A stretch of DNA of 20,273 bases from an uncultured Fibrobacter sp. (lineage in GTDB: Bacteria; Fibrobacterota; Fibrobacteria; Fibrobacterales; Fibrobacteraceae). This document shows, in pieces, positions 12,652-20,273 of the stretch. The DNA is taken from contig NZ_CALEFV010000166.1 of NCBI RefSeq assembly GCF_937877005.1, forward strand, positions 1 through 20,273, given 5' to 3'. Within the stretch, counting starts at the first letter, position 1. Each line of letters starts with the position of its first letter. Position numbers and translations under genes: made by a program. The notes under the pieces are model-generated. The model did not search any database, had not been told where the DNA came from, and saw only the letters and a program-made list of their open reading frames with translations.

Positions 12652-14604
12652 ATGAAACAATTATCCATACTTACAGCGATGGTCGCTTCGGCCACCTTTG
12701 GTTTGTTTGGATGCTCATCTGAATCCGCAGATGCGACATCGTCCGTATCAGTGGGGGATATGCAGGAGCAGATGGGAAACGCCAATATTGCGACTTTGAG
12801 TGTCCAGGATGCCAAGGTGCATTTGGCTCGCTACAGGCATTCTGTCGTTAATTCCTGGCAGTTCGAGAATGAATCATCCGAGGAATCGGATAGCGCTTCT
12901 GTCGAAATAGATTCGACTCTTCAAAGCGAAGGCTTCGCTGTAGATGCGGAGGTTTCTGTCGAAGATGATTCCGTTTATACGATCGCTGCTGCCGGAGTAG
13001 AAAGCGATGGAGCCGCTTGGATGGTTCAGGTGGAGTCTGGTGCGATTGTGTATTCTTGGCGTGAAAATTCGAACGCCGCATGGCACAAGTTTACGACCGG
13101 GAAGATTGTTTCGAAGAAAGATCTCAACAATGTTCGCGTAGAACGCGCTAAAAATGTTGTTGTGATCATTGTAAACGGAAGTATCGTTGGCGCATTCCGT
13201 GATGATACGGGTGCCTCGTTCAAGGTGACTGGCAAATTGACTATTGGCTTCGACTTGAAGGAAAAGGGCAAATGCCATTGCCAGAACGGCAAGGTTGAGC
13301 AGCTTGGCGTCGAAACCGTCGATGAAATCGAAGACGCCCCGATGGATTCTGTCCAGGTAACCGATACCGTGCAGACTGTGGTCGACACGATTGCCCTTGT
13401 CAGTGACTCCGCGGTAACCGAATGGATTGCCGAATGGGATTTCAACGATGCTGCAAATGTGGGCCTCGATGTAACGGGTCACGGACATGATGCTGTTGCA
13501 GGTGAAGGCGCTGTGTCTTCGGATTCCGGCATTGCAAGTTTCGATGGCGAATCGGGTCTCAAGGTGTCTCTCGAAAACGACATCAAGATTAACGAATTTG
13601 TGGTCGAAGCCCGCGTCAAGCCCACTCAGTTCGGTACGATGCAGAACATTATCGTGGCCGAGCCTCCTGGACGTGGCGTTGACGGCTGGCAGCTCCGTGT
13701 TGACGAAGGCGTGCTTACGGTTCACCTCCGCGACACTGAAAAGGATGTCGACGATTGGAACGTCTTCCCGGGCAAGGAAATGACTCTTAATGAATGGAGC
13801 GAAATTCGCCTGGAACGCAGCGCCGACAGTGTCAAGCTGTTCCAAGATGGTGAAGTGACGGTTGCTGTCGCCTATACGGGAGACCTTACTCAAATGGCCT
13901 ACGACTGGAGCATCGGCTATGATGGTATGAACCAGAGTTTCCATGACCGCTACTTCATTGGTGAAATGGATTATATCCGCTTCGGTGTGTTCAAGGGCTT
14001 TACCGAAGGTACGGTGGTGACCAAGAATGAATGGCTGCTTGCGGCTTGGGAATTCAACGAACCTAAGTTTGTCGGCCTTGACCGCATGGCTAACAATTCT
14101 ACGAAGGTCCTGGTTGGCAATCCGGTTGTTGTCGATACGACGGTTGCCCTCGATGGTGAATCTGGCTTGCCGATTAGACTCTCGAGACTGTTCATGCGTA
14201 ATACATTCGCTGTGACCGCCCGTGTCAAGCCGACTGAATTTGGCGAAATGCAGAACATTGTCGCTGCCGAGCCTCCTGGACGCTATGGTGACGGTTGGAT
14301 TATCCGCGTTGATGATGGCGTTCTCACGGTTCATTTCCGTGATGCCGACGTCGATGGCACGGAATGGAATGTCCTCAAGGGTAAGGAACTTGCCCTTGGC
14401 GAATGGAACGATATCCGTGTGGAACGTACCGCCGACTCCGTGATTGTCTACCAGAACGGCCAGCGTACCGCTTGGGCTGGCGCCTCGGGCGATGTCTCTC
14501 AGCTGGGTTACGATATCGGTATTGCGTACGACGCTGTAAATCAGGCCAAGCGCGAACGCTTCTTTAACGGCGAAATCGACTATATCCGCTTTTACGGATT
14601 GTAA
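12652..14604 (+). CDS. Lipoprotein with tandem LamG/concanavalin-like repeats
   Basis: A 650-residue exported lipoprotein. The signal peptide ends in Leu-Phe-Gly-Cys (residues 18-21), a good lipobox, and is followed by a Ser/Glu/Asp-rich spacer. Three related beta-sandwich units are visible. A diverged one lies at about 62-225 (NSWQFEN ... RVERAKNVVVIIVNG). Two well-preserved ones lie at about 257-455 and 460-650. The latter share ARVKPT-F--MQNI, AEPPGR, a DGW--RVD-GVLTVH-RD block, an ERSADSV/ERTADSV strand and a closing GE-DYIRF. This is the pattern of LamG_3/concanavalin-A-like lectin domains, which usually bind carbohydrates; no catalytic site was recognised. An acidic Val/Thr-rich linker (about 228-255) and a KCHCQNGK stretch separate unit one from unit two. 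I chose 12652 over an in-frame upstream ATG at 12613 because of the AGGAGG site and the signal peptide. Probable role: surface glycan binding. Confidence 0.88.
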   Translation: MKQLSILTAMVASATFGLFGCSSESADATSSVSVGDMQEQMGNANIATLSVQDAKVHLARYRHSVVNSWQFENESSEESDSASVEIDSTLQSEGFAVDAEVSVEDDSVYTIAAAGVESDGAAWMVQVESGAIVYSWRENSNAAWHKFTTGKIVSKKDLNNVRVERAKNVVVIIVNGSIVGAFRDDTGASFKVTGKLTIGFDLKEKGKCHCQNGKVEQLGVETVDEIEDAPMDSVQVTDTVQTVVDTIALVSDSAVTEWIAEWDFNDAANVGLDVTGHGHDAVAGEGAVSSDSGIASFDGESGLKVSLENDIKINEFVVEARVKPTQFGTMQNIIVAEPPGRGVDGWQLRVDEGVLTVHLRDTEKDVDDWNVFPGKEMTLNEWSEIRLERSADSVKLFQDGEVTVAVAYTGDLTQMAYDWSIGYDGMNQSFHDRYFIGEMDYIRFGVFKGFTEGTVVTKNEWLLAAWEFNEPKFVGLDRMANNSTKVLVGNPVVVDTTVALDGESGLPIRLSRLFMRNTFAVTARVKPTEFGEMQNIVAAEPPGRYGDGWIIRVDDGVLTVHFRDADVDGTEWNVLKGKELALGEWNDIRVERTADSVIVYQNGQRTAWAGASGDVSQLGYDIGIAYDAVNQAKRERFFNGEIDYIRFYGL

Positions 14605-14624
14605 TTCGCGCTGACTAGTTTAAA

Positions 14625-14632
14625 CTATATTT
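14625..14632 (+). promoter_or_regulatory. Candidate -10 element before the glycosyltransferase gene
   Basis: CTATATTT, preceded by TTTAAA, repeats the motif found just before der. If used, transcription would start near 14637, so the hairpin that follows would lie at the very 5' end of the glycosyltransferase message. No -35 was identified. Confidence 0.3.
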
Positions 14633-14633
14633 G

Positions 14634-14662
14634 AAGGGACCTGCGGGTCCCTTTCTTATTTT
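14634..14662 (+). terminator. Hairpin with T-rich tail between the LamG lipoprotein and the glycosyltransferase
   Basis: AAGGGACC and GGTCCCTT make an eight-base-pair stem with loop TGCG, followed by TCTTATTTT. It lies 29 bases after the lipoprotein stop and would end that transcript. It also ends only about 10 bases before the next start codon, so it may double as a leader hairpin for the glycosyltransferase. Confidence 0.75.
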
Positions 14663-14670
14663 AGGTGATT

Positions 14671-15645
14671 ATGAAAATAGATGTCGGTATTATTAATTAT
14701 AACGGTGGCTCGGAACTTTCGGAGTGTGTCGAAAGCTTGCTCGCCCAAACGGAAAGCGTGCGTGTTCTTGTGTATGACAACGCCTCGACCGACAATTCTA
14801 TTCAGCTTTTGAAAGAACAGGGGCTTGACTGCAAGGTTATCGAAAACCCGAAAAATCTCGGTTATGCGGGTGCGTGTAACGGGCTCCTCAAAAATATGGA
14901 AGCCGAAATCCAGGTGCTTTGCAACATGGACCTGGAATTTGACCCGACTTGGGCCGAAAATCTTTTGAAATGTTTCGATCGCCACCCTGATGCAGGCTCC
15001 ATTGCAAGCCTCGTGATGGAAAAGAGCGGAGTGGTGAATGCCGTGGGCGTGCAATTTGGCCCGGACTTGTTTGCGAAAAACGAAGCGAGCGGCTTGAATA
15101 TAGCCGATGCCGATGCACGCGAAAAAGAAGTCTTTGGCTGCTACGGCGCCGTAATGAGTTTCCGTAAGGCCGCTGCAAGGGCGGCGGGCGAAATGGATGC
15201 CAGTTTCTTCTTGTTCTTTGAAGAAACGGAATGGTATTTCCGCCATAATCTTGCCGGGTACAAGACAATCTTTTGCCCCGAGGCGAAGGTCTATCACGAA
15301 CGTTCCATGACGACGGTTCGCTACTCGCCGCGCAAGTTATTTTATTCGGAACGCAACCGTTTGCGTACTGCGGTTCGCTTGCTGCCGACAGGCGATATCC
15401 TGAAGCTCCCGGTTCGAGGATTTGTGCGTTACCTGAATATGGCCAAGGGGGGAGTCCCCGGGCAGTCCGGCGATGGAAAAAAACTTTCGAAAGTTGCTGT
15501 TTGTATAGCCTTGGCGAAGGCTTGGTTGCAAGCTTTCGCTAAGCTTCCTGAAGATCTTGCTCTTCGTAGAATATTACGCCAAAGATACGGCAACGTCAGT
15601 GCGAAAGTCCGCGAAATTTTGGCTTTGTATCCGATTGCCGAATAA
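14671..15645 (+). CDS. Family 2 glycosyltransferase
   Basis: A 324-residue inverting GT-A glycosyltransferase of family 2, probably using a nucleotide sugar to extend a cell-surface polysaccharide or glycoprotein glycan at the cytoplasmic membrane. The N-terminal nucleotide-binding fold reads VGIINYNGG, then DNAS at 36-39 and ENPKNLGYAGACN at 58-70. CNMDLEF (84-90) takes the place of the usual DxD/NPD metal site. The acceptor-side acidic motif is FFEETEWYFR around residue 182-191. The pattern is closest to rhamnosyltransferase-type (WcaE/RfbF-like) enzymes; donor and acceptor are unknown. The basic, partly hydrophobic C-terminus (RRILRQRYGNVSAKVREIL) may touch the membrane. I chose the ATG at 14671, preceded by TTAGGTGATT, over the GTG at 14665. 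No sugar-biosynthesis cluster surrounds it. dnaE follows after 20 bases and may be cotranscribed. Confidence 0.88.
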   Translation: MKIDVGIINYNGGSELSECVESLLAQTESVRVLVYDNASTDNSIQLLKEQGLDCKVIENPKNLGYAGACNGLLKNMEAEIQVLCNMDLEFDPTWAENLLKCFDRHPDAGSIASLVMEKSGVVNAVGVQFGPDLFAKNEASGLNIADADAREKEVFGCYGAVMSFRKAAARAAGEMDASFFLFFEETEWYFRHNLAGYKTIFCPEAKVYHERSMTTVRYSPRKLFYSERNRLRTAVRLLPTGDILKLPVRGFVRYLNMAKGGVPGQSGDGKKLSKVAVCIALAKAWLQAFAKLPEDLALRRILRQRYGNVSAKVREILALYPIAE

Positions 15646-15665
15646 GAACTTTCTAAATTGCGGGT

Positions 15666-18600
15666 ATGGCTTTTGTTCACCTGCAAGTTCATTCTGAATT
15701 TTCTGTTTTACAGTCTTCTGCTCGTCTAGACGGCATTTTGGCTGCCGCTGCCGACGAAAACGCACCTGCTGTCGCGCTTACCGACCATGGCGCCATGTTT
15801 GGTATTCTAGAAATTCAGACTCGCGGAAAAGACATGAACAAGGCCCGCAAAGAAAAGGGCCTCCCGCCGGTAAAGACAATTTACGGCTGCCACATCTATG
15901 TGGATACCTCGAGCGCGAACCAGAAGGATCCGATTACATTTGAACGCCTTACGCTTTTGGTCGAAAACGAAAAGGGGTATTACAACTTGCTCCGCATTGT
16001 GAGTTACCGCTACGAAGACGGTGACCGCTGGGCAGAAATTCCGTCGGTGCCGCTGTCGGTTATCGAAGAACATAAAGAAGGCATTATTGCCATTGCAGGC
16101 GATTTCTTTAGCAAGTACGGCCAGAGTGTCGCGGCTGGGCGCAATAGCGTTGCCCGCGAATACATGGAAGCCCTCGACAAGATTTTTGACCACGACCATC
16201 TGTACATTTCGGTGTGCGACAACGGTGTGCCGCAGCAAAAATTGCTGAACGATTTCAACGTGCAATTGGCCGGCGAACTGGGCCGCGAAATTGTGGCGGT
16301 GGCAGACGTCCATTACATTAAGGCCGAAGATGCCGAAGCGCATAAGGTCTTGCGCTGCATTTCGCTTAAAGAAACGCTGAACGACTTTGATGACAAACGC
16401 TTTCCGACCGATAAATTTTATTTCCGCAGCGAAGCCGAAATGGTGGAACTGTTCGGGCATATTCCGGGCGCCATTGAAAATACGGTGAAAATTGCAGAAC
16501 GCTGCAATTACACGGTTAAGACCGGTATCGGCGATGAATACTGGCCCCGCTTCAAGATCCCTGAAGATTTCTTGGCCTCCGATGAATACCAGAGCATCAA
16601 GGCGATTATGAAGGCGGAATATGACGCGGAATATCCGGTCGTACGCGAACGCGAACTCAAGGGAGTCATCAAGGACAAAAAGAAGAAGGTGACGGCGACC
16701 TATTGCGCAGACAAGGGAATAGCCGAAGACGCCCTGACCGACGAAGACAAGGCCGAAATTGAACGCCTGTCGCAGCCGGAATTCTTTGACGAAGACGATC
16801 AAAAAGCTTGGGACAAGAGTGTTCGCCGCTGGTGCAAGCCGGGTGGCGATGCCGACATCTATATCACGCATCTTTGTAATCAGCGCCTTCAGTGGCGTTT
16901 CCCGAAAGAGGACTTTAAGTTCCCTGCCCACGAAACCGATGTGGGCAAGCGCATGTACAAGGAACTGAACTGTATCCGCAACATGAACGTGGCGGGCTAC
17001 CTCTTGATTGTGTGGGACTTTATCAACTGGTCCCGTGAACATGGAATTCCCGTGGGGCCGGGCCGTGGTTCTGCCGCAGGTTCCTTGGTCACTTACATCA
17101 TCGGTATTACCGACATCGACCCGCTCACTTTCGATCTCCTTTTTGAACGATTCCTGAACCCCGAACGTGTGTCGATGCCGGATATCGATACCGACTTTGC
17201 GGACCGTGACCGCGGTCGCGTGATTCAGTACGTGACGGACAAGTACGGCAAGGAATGCGTGGGCCAGATTATTACCTACGGCATGCTCAAATCGAAGGCG
17301 GTGATTACCGATGTGGCGCGCGTCCTGGGACTTCCGCCTGCCGAAGCAAAGCAGATTACCAAGCTGTTCCCGCAGCGCACCTTGAACTTTAGCCTAAAGC
17401 AGGCTTGGACGGGTAAAGACAAGAAGGGCAACAACCTGGAAGACGGTTACAGCCCCGAACCCTTGCAGGCGATGATCGGCAGCCGCGCCAGTTACCAGAA
17501 TCTCTGGGATATCGCTAAAAAGCTCGAAGATTTGCCACGCCAGACCGGTGTGCATGCTTGCGGCGTGGTGATTACGCCGACCCCGATTTATAACCTTGCT
17601 CCCTTGTACCGTGCCGCCCCCGAAGATACTCCGGTGGTCATGTACGACAAGCACTACGCCGAAGACATCGGACTTTTGAAGATGGACTTCCTTGGCCTGA
17701 TCAACTTGTCGATCATTCAAGACACGGTGAACATGGTCAAGAAGAATCGTTCGATTGAACTTGACATGGGACATATTCCCTTGGACGACAAGGAAACATT
17801 CGACCTGCTCGGCAAGGGGATGACCACGACGGTGTTCCAGTTCGAATCTCCGGGTATGCAAAAATACTTGCGCGAACTGAAGCCCACCCGAATCTTTGAC
17901 CTTATCGCTATGAATGCCCTGTATCGTCCGGGGCCGATCGACCAGATTCCGCACTTTATTGCCCGTAAGAACGGTCAAGAAGAAATTGACTGCTACCACC
18001 CCGACTTGGAACAGGTGCTGGGAGAAACCTACGGCGTGATTGTGTACCAGGAACAGGTGATGAAGCTTGCCCAGATTCTGGGTGGTTACACGCTGGGTGG
18101 CGCTGACAACATCCGCCGTATCATGGCCAAGAAGATGCCCGAAAAGATGGCGAAACTCGAACCGGAGTTTTTCCAGAAGTGCTTGGATAAGGGCTACGAC
18201 AAGGAAATGATTCAGAAGGTGTGGAATGCGGTGCTCCCGTTCTGCGGATACGCGTTCAACAAGAGTCATGCTGCAGCCTACGCTTACGTGGCTTACCAGA
18301 CGGCATACCTGAAGGCGCATTACGGCCCCGAATACATGGCCGCCTCCATGACGTCTAAAATGGGTAAGACCGAAGACATCGTGACGATTATTCTGGAATG
18401 CAAGCGTCTCGATATCGAAGTGGTGTCGCCCAACATTAATGCCTCGATGGGTGAATTCGTGGCTAATAAGGAAGGCCAGATCCTGTTTGGCCTGGCGGGC
18501 ATTCGTAACGTCGGTATCGCTGTTGTCGAAGATATTATCGCCGAAAGAGAACGTCGTGGCAAGTTCAAGGACATTTTTGATTTCTGCAAGCGCGTGACCG

Positions 18601-19535
18601 AATACCAGGGCGAACAAAAAGAAAAACGCCCGCCCATGAACAAGCGCCTTATCGAAAGCTTGATTATGGCAGGCGCACTCGACGAATTCCCGGGTAACCG
18701 CGCTGTACTCATGGCCACTGTAGACCGCGCCATGGAAGTGGCTTCCAGGTGCCAAGAAGACAAGGACCGTGGCCAGATGTCGCTCTTTGACATGGGCGGT
18801 GGTGCACCTTCTATGGATAGTTCTGCCGAAGTCCTTGAAGAAGCCGAAGAATGGTCCGCCATGGAAATGCTCAACAAGGAACGCGATGTGGTGGGCATGT
18901 TCCTGTCGGGGCACCCGCTCGACGAATTCCGTCCGGAATTGCAGGGCTTTACCTCGTGCTCGTTGAACGAAGAAGACTTGTCGAAACATGTGGGTGACAC
19001 TGTGATTGTGGGTGGAGTTGTGACCAAGTTGCGCTCGATCGAAACCAAAAAGGGTGATACGATTGGTGTGGGCTCTATTCAGGATTTTCATGGTGATTTG
19101 GAAATGTTCTTCAAGAAGGACCTTTGGGAAAAATTCCGCGACACTGTAGCACTCGATGACCGTGTGCTTGTAAAGGGCGTGCTGGAACATCAACGTATGG
19201 GCGATGGTGTGCAGATTATAGTTGAAGAGGTAATTCAGCTCGATCGTGTGCGTTCTGACATGGTGTCGTTCATTCACATGAATGTATACTCGTCAATGAT
19301 AGATGAGTCTTTTGAAGAAAGACTGAGCGCTATCATGGATAAGAATGAACCGTTCGAAGGTGAACATGGATGCGAACTGGTTTGTCATGTTGAAACGGAA
19401 TCGGGTAATGTCCATCTTCTTGCCCTCAAGAACAAAAAGGTCGTTTATACTCCGGAATTATTGCAGGCATTGCGTAAGGATTTAGGCATAGTGAAACTCT
19501 GGGTTTCGAATCGTGCTAAAAGCGGTAAAAGGTGA
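15666..19535 (+). CDS. dnaE: DNA polymerase III alpha subunit (DnaE)
   Basis: The replicative polymerase, 1289 residues, slightly longer than usual. The N-terminal PHP domain shows VHLQVHSEF (Gln7 where active PHP domains have a metal-binding His), LTDHGAMFG, GCHIYVD (His where GCE is common) and VADVHYIK, so its nuclease site is probably inactive. Polymerase motifs are intact: GPGRGSAAGS near 464-473, catalytic Asp506 and Asp508 in PDIDTDF, and the third Asp674 in KMDFLGL. Also present are YRPGPIDQIPHFI, YQEQVM and GYAFNKSHAAAYA. A charged Lys/Glu-rich insert of about 85 residues (roughly 315-400) stands between the PHP and palm regions. The clamp-binding motif QMSLFD is at 1037-1042, followed by an OB-fold (GDTVIVGGVVTKLRSIETKKGD) and a C-terminal tau-binding-type domain. 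The ATG has no strong ribosome binding site. lpxB starts within its stop codon. Confidence 0.97.
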   Translation: MAFVHLQVHSEFSVLQSSARLDGILAAAADENAPAVALTDHGAMFGILEIQTRGKDMNKARKEKGLPPVKTIYGCHIYVDTSSANQKDPITFERLTLLVENEKGYYNLLRIVSYRYEDGDRWAEIPSVPLSVIEEHKEGIIAIAGDFFSKYGQSVAAGRNSVAREYMEALDKIFDHDHLYISVCDNGVPQQKLLNDFNVQLAGELGREIVAVADVHYIKAEDAEAHKVLRCISLKETLNDFDDKRFPTDKFYFRSEAEMVELFGHIPGAIENTVKIAERCNYTVKTGIGDEYWPRFKIPEDFLASDEYQSIKAIMKAEYDAEYPVVRERELKGVIKDKKKKVTATYCADKGIAEDALTDEDKAEIERLSQPEFFDEDDQKAWDKSVRRWCKPGGDADIYITHLCNQRLQWRFPKEDFKFPAHETDVGKRMYKELNCIRNMNVAGYLLIVWDFINWSREHGIPVGPGRGSAAGSLVTYIIGITDIDPLTFDLLFERFLNPERVSMPDIDTDFADRDRGRVIQYVTDKYGKECVGQIITYGMLKSKAVITDVARVLGLPPAEAKQITKLFPQRTLNFSLKQAWTGKDKKGNNLEDGYSPEPLQAMIGSRASYQNLWDIAKKLEDLPRQTGVHACGVVITPTPIYNLAPLYRAAPEDTPVVMYDKHYAEDIGLLKMDFLGLINLSIIQDTVNMVKKNRSIELDMGHIPLDDKETFDLLGKGMTTTVFQFESPGMQKYLRELKPTRIFDLIAMNALYRPGPIDQIPHFIARKNGQEEIDCYHPDLEQVLGETYGVIVYQEQVMKLAQILGGYTLGGADNIRRIMAKKMPEKMAKLEPEFFQKCLDKGYDKEMIQKVWNAVLPFCGYAFNKSHAAAYAYVAYQTAYLKAHYGPEYMAASMTSKMGKTEDIVTIILECKRLDIEVVSPNINASMGEFVANKEGQILFGLAGIRNVGIAVVEDIIAERERRGKFKDIFDFCKRVTEYQGEQKEKRPPMNKRLIESLIMAGALDEFPGNRAVLMATVDRAMEVASRCQEDKDRGQMSLFDMGGGAPSMDSSAEVLEEAEEWSAMEMLNKERDVVGMFLSGHPLDEFRPELQGFTSCSLNEEDLSKHVGDTVIVGGVVTKLRSIETKKGDTIGVGSIQDFHGDLEMFFKKDLWEKFRDTVALDDRVLVKGVLEHQRMGDGVQIIVEEVIQLDRVRSDMVSFIHMNVYSSMIDESFEERLSAIMDKNEPFEGEHGCELVCHVETESGNVHLLALKNKKVVYTPELLQALRKDLGIVKLWVSNRAKSGKR

Positions 19536-20200
19536 TGGCTTCCTTGCCATATATTCTTGTTTGCGCGGGCGAAGATTCGGGCGATAGCCTGGGGGCCCTC
19601 CTTGTTCGTGAGGCTGTATTACAGAATTTTAAGATAGTTGGTTCCGGAGGTTTGCGTATGCAGACCGCGGGGATGGATCCCCTTGTGAAATTTGATCTGC
19701 TTCCGGTATCGGGATTTGGTGATGTCCTTCCGAAATATTTTGAGTTGCGCAAAAGTTTTGCGACTTTGAAACGGGCTTTAGAATCATCGGATTGCCTTGG
19801 ATTGGTGGCGATTGATTATCCTGGCTTTAATATGAAGCTAGTGAAACTTGCTGGAAAATTGCGTAAACCGGCGCTCTACATAGCGCCACCGCAAGTTTGG
19901 GCTTGGAAACGTCGTCGCGCAAAAGTGCTTGCCCGGAATCCGCTTGCCAAACTTGCGGTTTTCTTCGATTTCGAAGAAAAGGTTTACGCCGAAGCAGGTT
20001 GTGATGTCGTACGAGTGCAGCACCCGTATGTGAAAACGAAAAACAACTTCTCGTCACCGACAAGACAAATTCTCCTTCTTCCTGGAAGTCGCAAATCTCA
20101 GGCGTTACGTAATTTGCCATTATTTTTAAAGGCTGTTCAGATGGCGCGTCAGAAAATACTCGATGGTAAAGCCGGATGTATTATTATCAAATACGGTTAA
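19535..20200 (+). CDS. lpxB: Lipid-A-disaccharide synthase LpxB, frame broken near the 3' end of the window
   Basis: LpxB joins UDP-2,3-diacylglucosamine and lipid X into the lipid A disaccharide at the inner membrane. The visible 221 residues show GEDSGDSLGA (12-21), VGSGGLRMQTAGMD, SGFGDVLPKYFELR, AIDYPGFNMKL, APPQVWAWKRRR and LLLPGSRKSQ, all in family order. The ATG at 19535 overlaps the dnaE TGA (TGATG), which suggests translational coupling; an in-frame GTG at 19532 is the other option. A normal LpxB has about 370-390 residues, but this frame stops at TAA 20198-20200 after CIIIKYG. From about 20190 the frame one base over is open to the window end and reads NTVNRNAKNFGG and beyond. A single missing base at the A-run around 20188-20191 would join them. 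Hence a frameshifted gene or a sequence error; the rest lies outside the window. Confidence 0.85.
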   Translation: MASLPYILVCAGEDSGDSLGALLVREAVLQNFKIVGSGGLRMQTAGMDPLVKFDLLPVSGFGDVLPKYFELRKSFATLKRALESSDCLGLVAIDYPGFNMKLVKLAGKLRKPALYIAPPQVWAWKRRRAKVLARNPLAKLAVFFDFEEKVYAEAGCDVVRVQHPYVKTKNNFSSPTRQILLLPGSRKSQALRNLPLFLKAVQMARQKILDGKAGCIIIKYG

Positions 20201-20273
20201 TCGCAATGCAAAGAATTTTGGAGGAAAGGCTTTGGCTGAATTGATAATGGGTGCTGAAGACTTTTTGACAAAA
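20190..20273 (+). pseudogene. Probable continuation of lpxB in a shifted frame, cut by the window end
   Basis: This frame is open from the presumed shift point to the last base and reads NTVNRNAKNFGGKALAEL and on to GAEDFLTK. It has protein-like composition and would follow CIIIK of the upstream LpxB part at about the right place for the family. No start codon with a ribosome binding site fits an independent gene here; an ATG at 20163 in this frame is possible but lies inside the intact part of lpxB. The link to lpxB is an inference from position and frame, not from a motif. Confidence 0.45.

Noticed and set aside
12591..12815. 75-codon upstream extension of the membrane protein gene
   Set aside because: It runs opposite the lipoprotein signal peptide and through the divergent promoter; the ATG at 12590 gives the expected family N-terminus.
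12874..14334. 486-codon minus-strand frame opposite the LamG lipoprotein
   Set aside because: No start signal or motif; the plus strand has a lipobox, ribosome binding site and repeated domains.
17394..19277. 627-codon open frame on the minus strand opposite dnaE
   Set aside because: dnaE is certain from its motifs; the antisense protein is His/Phe/Val-rich without domain features, a typical shadow of strong codon bias.
1..20273. Search for CRISPR repeats, tRNA/rRNA genes, transposases, integrases, toxin-antitoxin pairs or a defence cluster
   Set aside because: No regularly spaced repeats, cloverleaf-like segments or matching protein motifs were seen; the window is nearly filled by the genes listed.

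Overview
The window looks like chromosomal DNA from a Fibrobacter-type bacterium (phylum Fibrobacterota). I infer this from the content: poly-serine-linked lipoproteins, secreted glycan-active proteins with short C-terminal tails containing a 'DLKGRSV'-like motif, a CotH/lamin-tail lipoprotein, LpxB (so a lipid A outer membrane), and housekeeping genes with moderate G+C. No species assignment is possible from the sequence alone.

Left part (1-5349), accessory and surface functions. A gene of unknown function enters from the left edge (1-861, +). Everything from 885 to 5349 is on the minus strand. Read in its own direction, it starts with a decayed lipoprotein gene (4886-5349), followed by a secreted GH18 chitinase-like enzyme (3607-4827), a secreted DUF4832 protein (2025-3563), and an intact lipoprotein (885-1922) that is the paralogue of the decayed copy. 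The GH18 and DUF4832 genes are clearly richer in G and C at third codon positions than the genes around them, and they lie between the two same-orientation paralogues.

Middle part (5519-8443). A 974-residue multidomain lipoprotein has a lamin-tail domain, a chitobiase C-terminal-like domain, a CotH kinase-like domain and an InlB-repeat-like end. It lies behind an intergenic region holding a perfect TGTGA-N6-TCACA (Crp/Fnr-type) palindrome.

Core part (8503-11579). der (ribosome assembly GTPase), plsY (acyl-phosphate glycerol-3-phosphate acyltransferase) and gpsA (glycerol-3-phosphate dehydrogenase) form a run ending in a strong intrinsic terminator. gpsA makes the sn-glycerol-3-phosphate that PlsY acylates in the first step of phospholipid synthesis.

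Right part (11628-20273). A multi-pass membrane protein of the lysylphosphatidylglycerol-synthase/UPF0104 type (minus strand) shares a short divergent promoter region with a lipoprotein built of LamG-like repeats (12652-14604). A family 2 glycosyltransferase, dnaE (DNA polymerase III alpha) and lpxB follow on the plus strand. lpxB is coupled to dnaE by a TGATG overlap. Its frame closes early at 20200, while another frame stays open to the window edge, so it is either frameshifted or carries a sequence error.

I saw no tRNA, rRNA, CRISPR array, insertion sequence or phage gene, and no gene-free stretch over 300 bases. The largest gap is 5350-5518. I found no convincing new defence or mobile system. 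The most unusual items are the decayed lipoprotein paralogue, the GC-rich glycan-degrading pair it flanks, the Crp-like operator, the 110-nt der/plsY overlap, the lpxB frame break, and changed motif residues in Der and DnaE.
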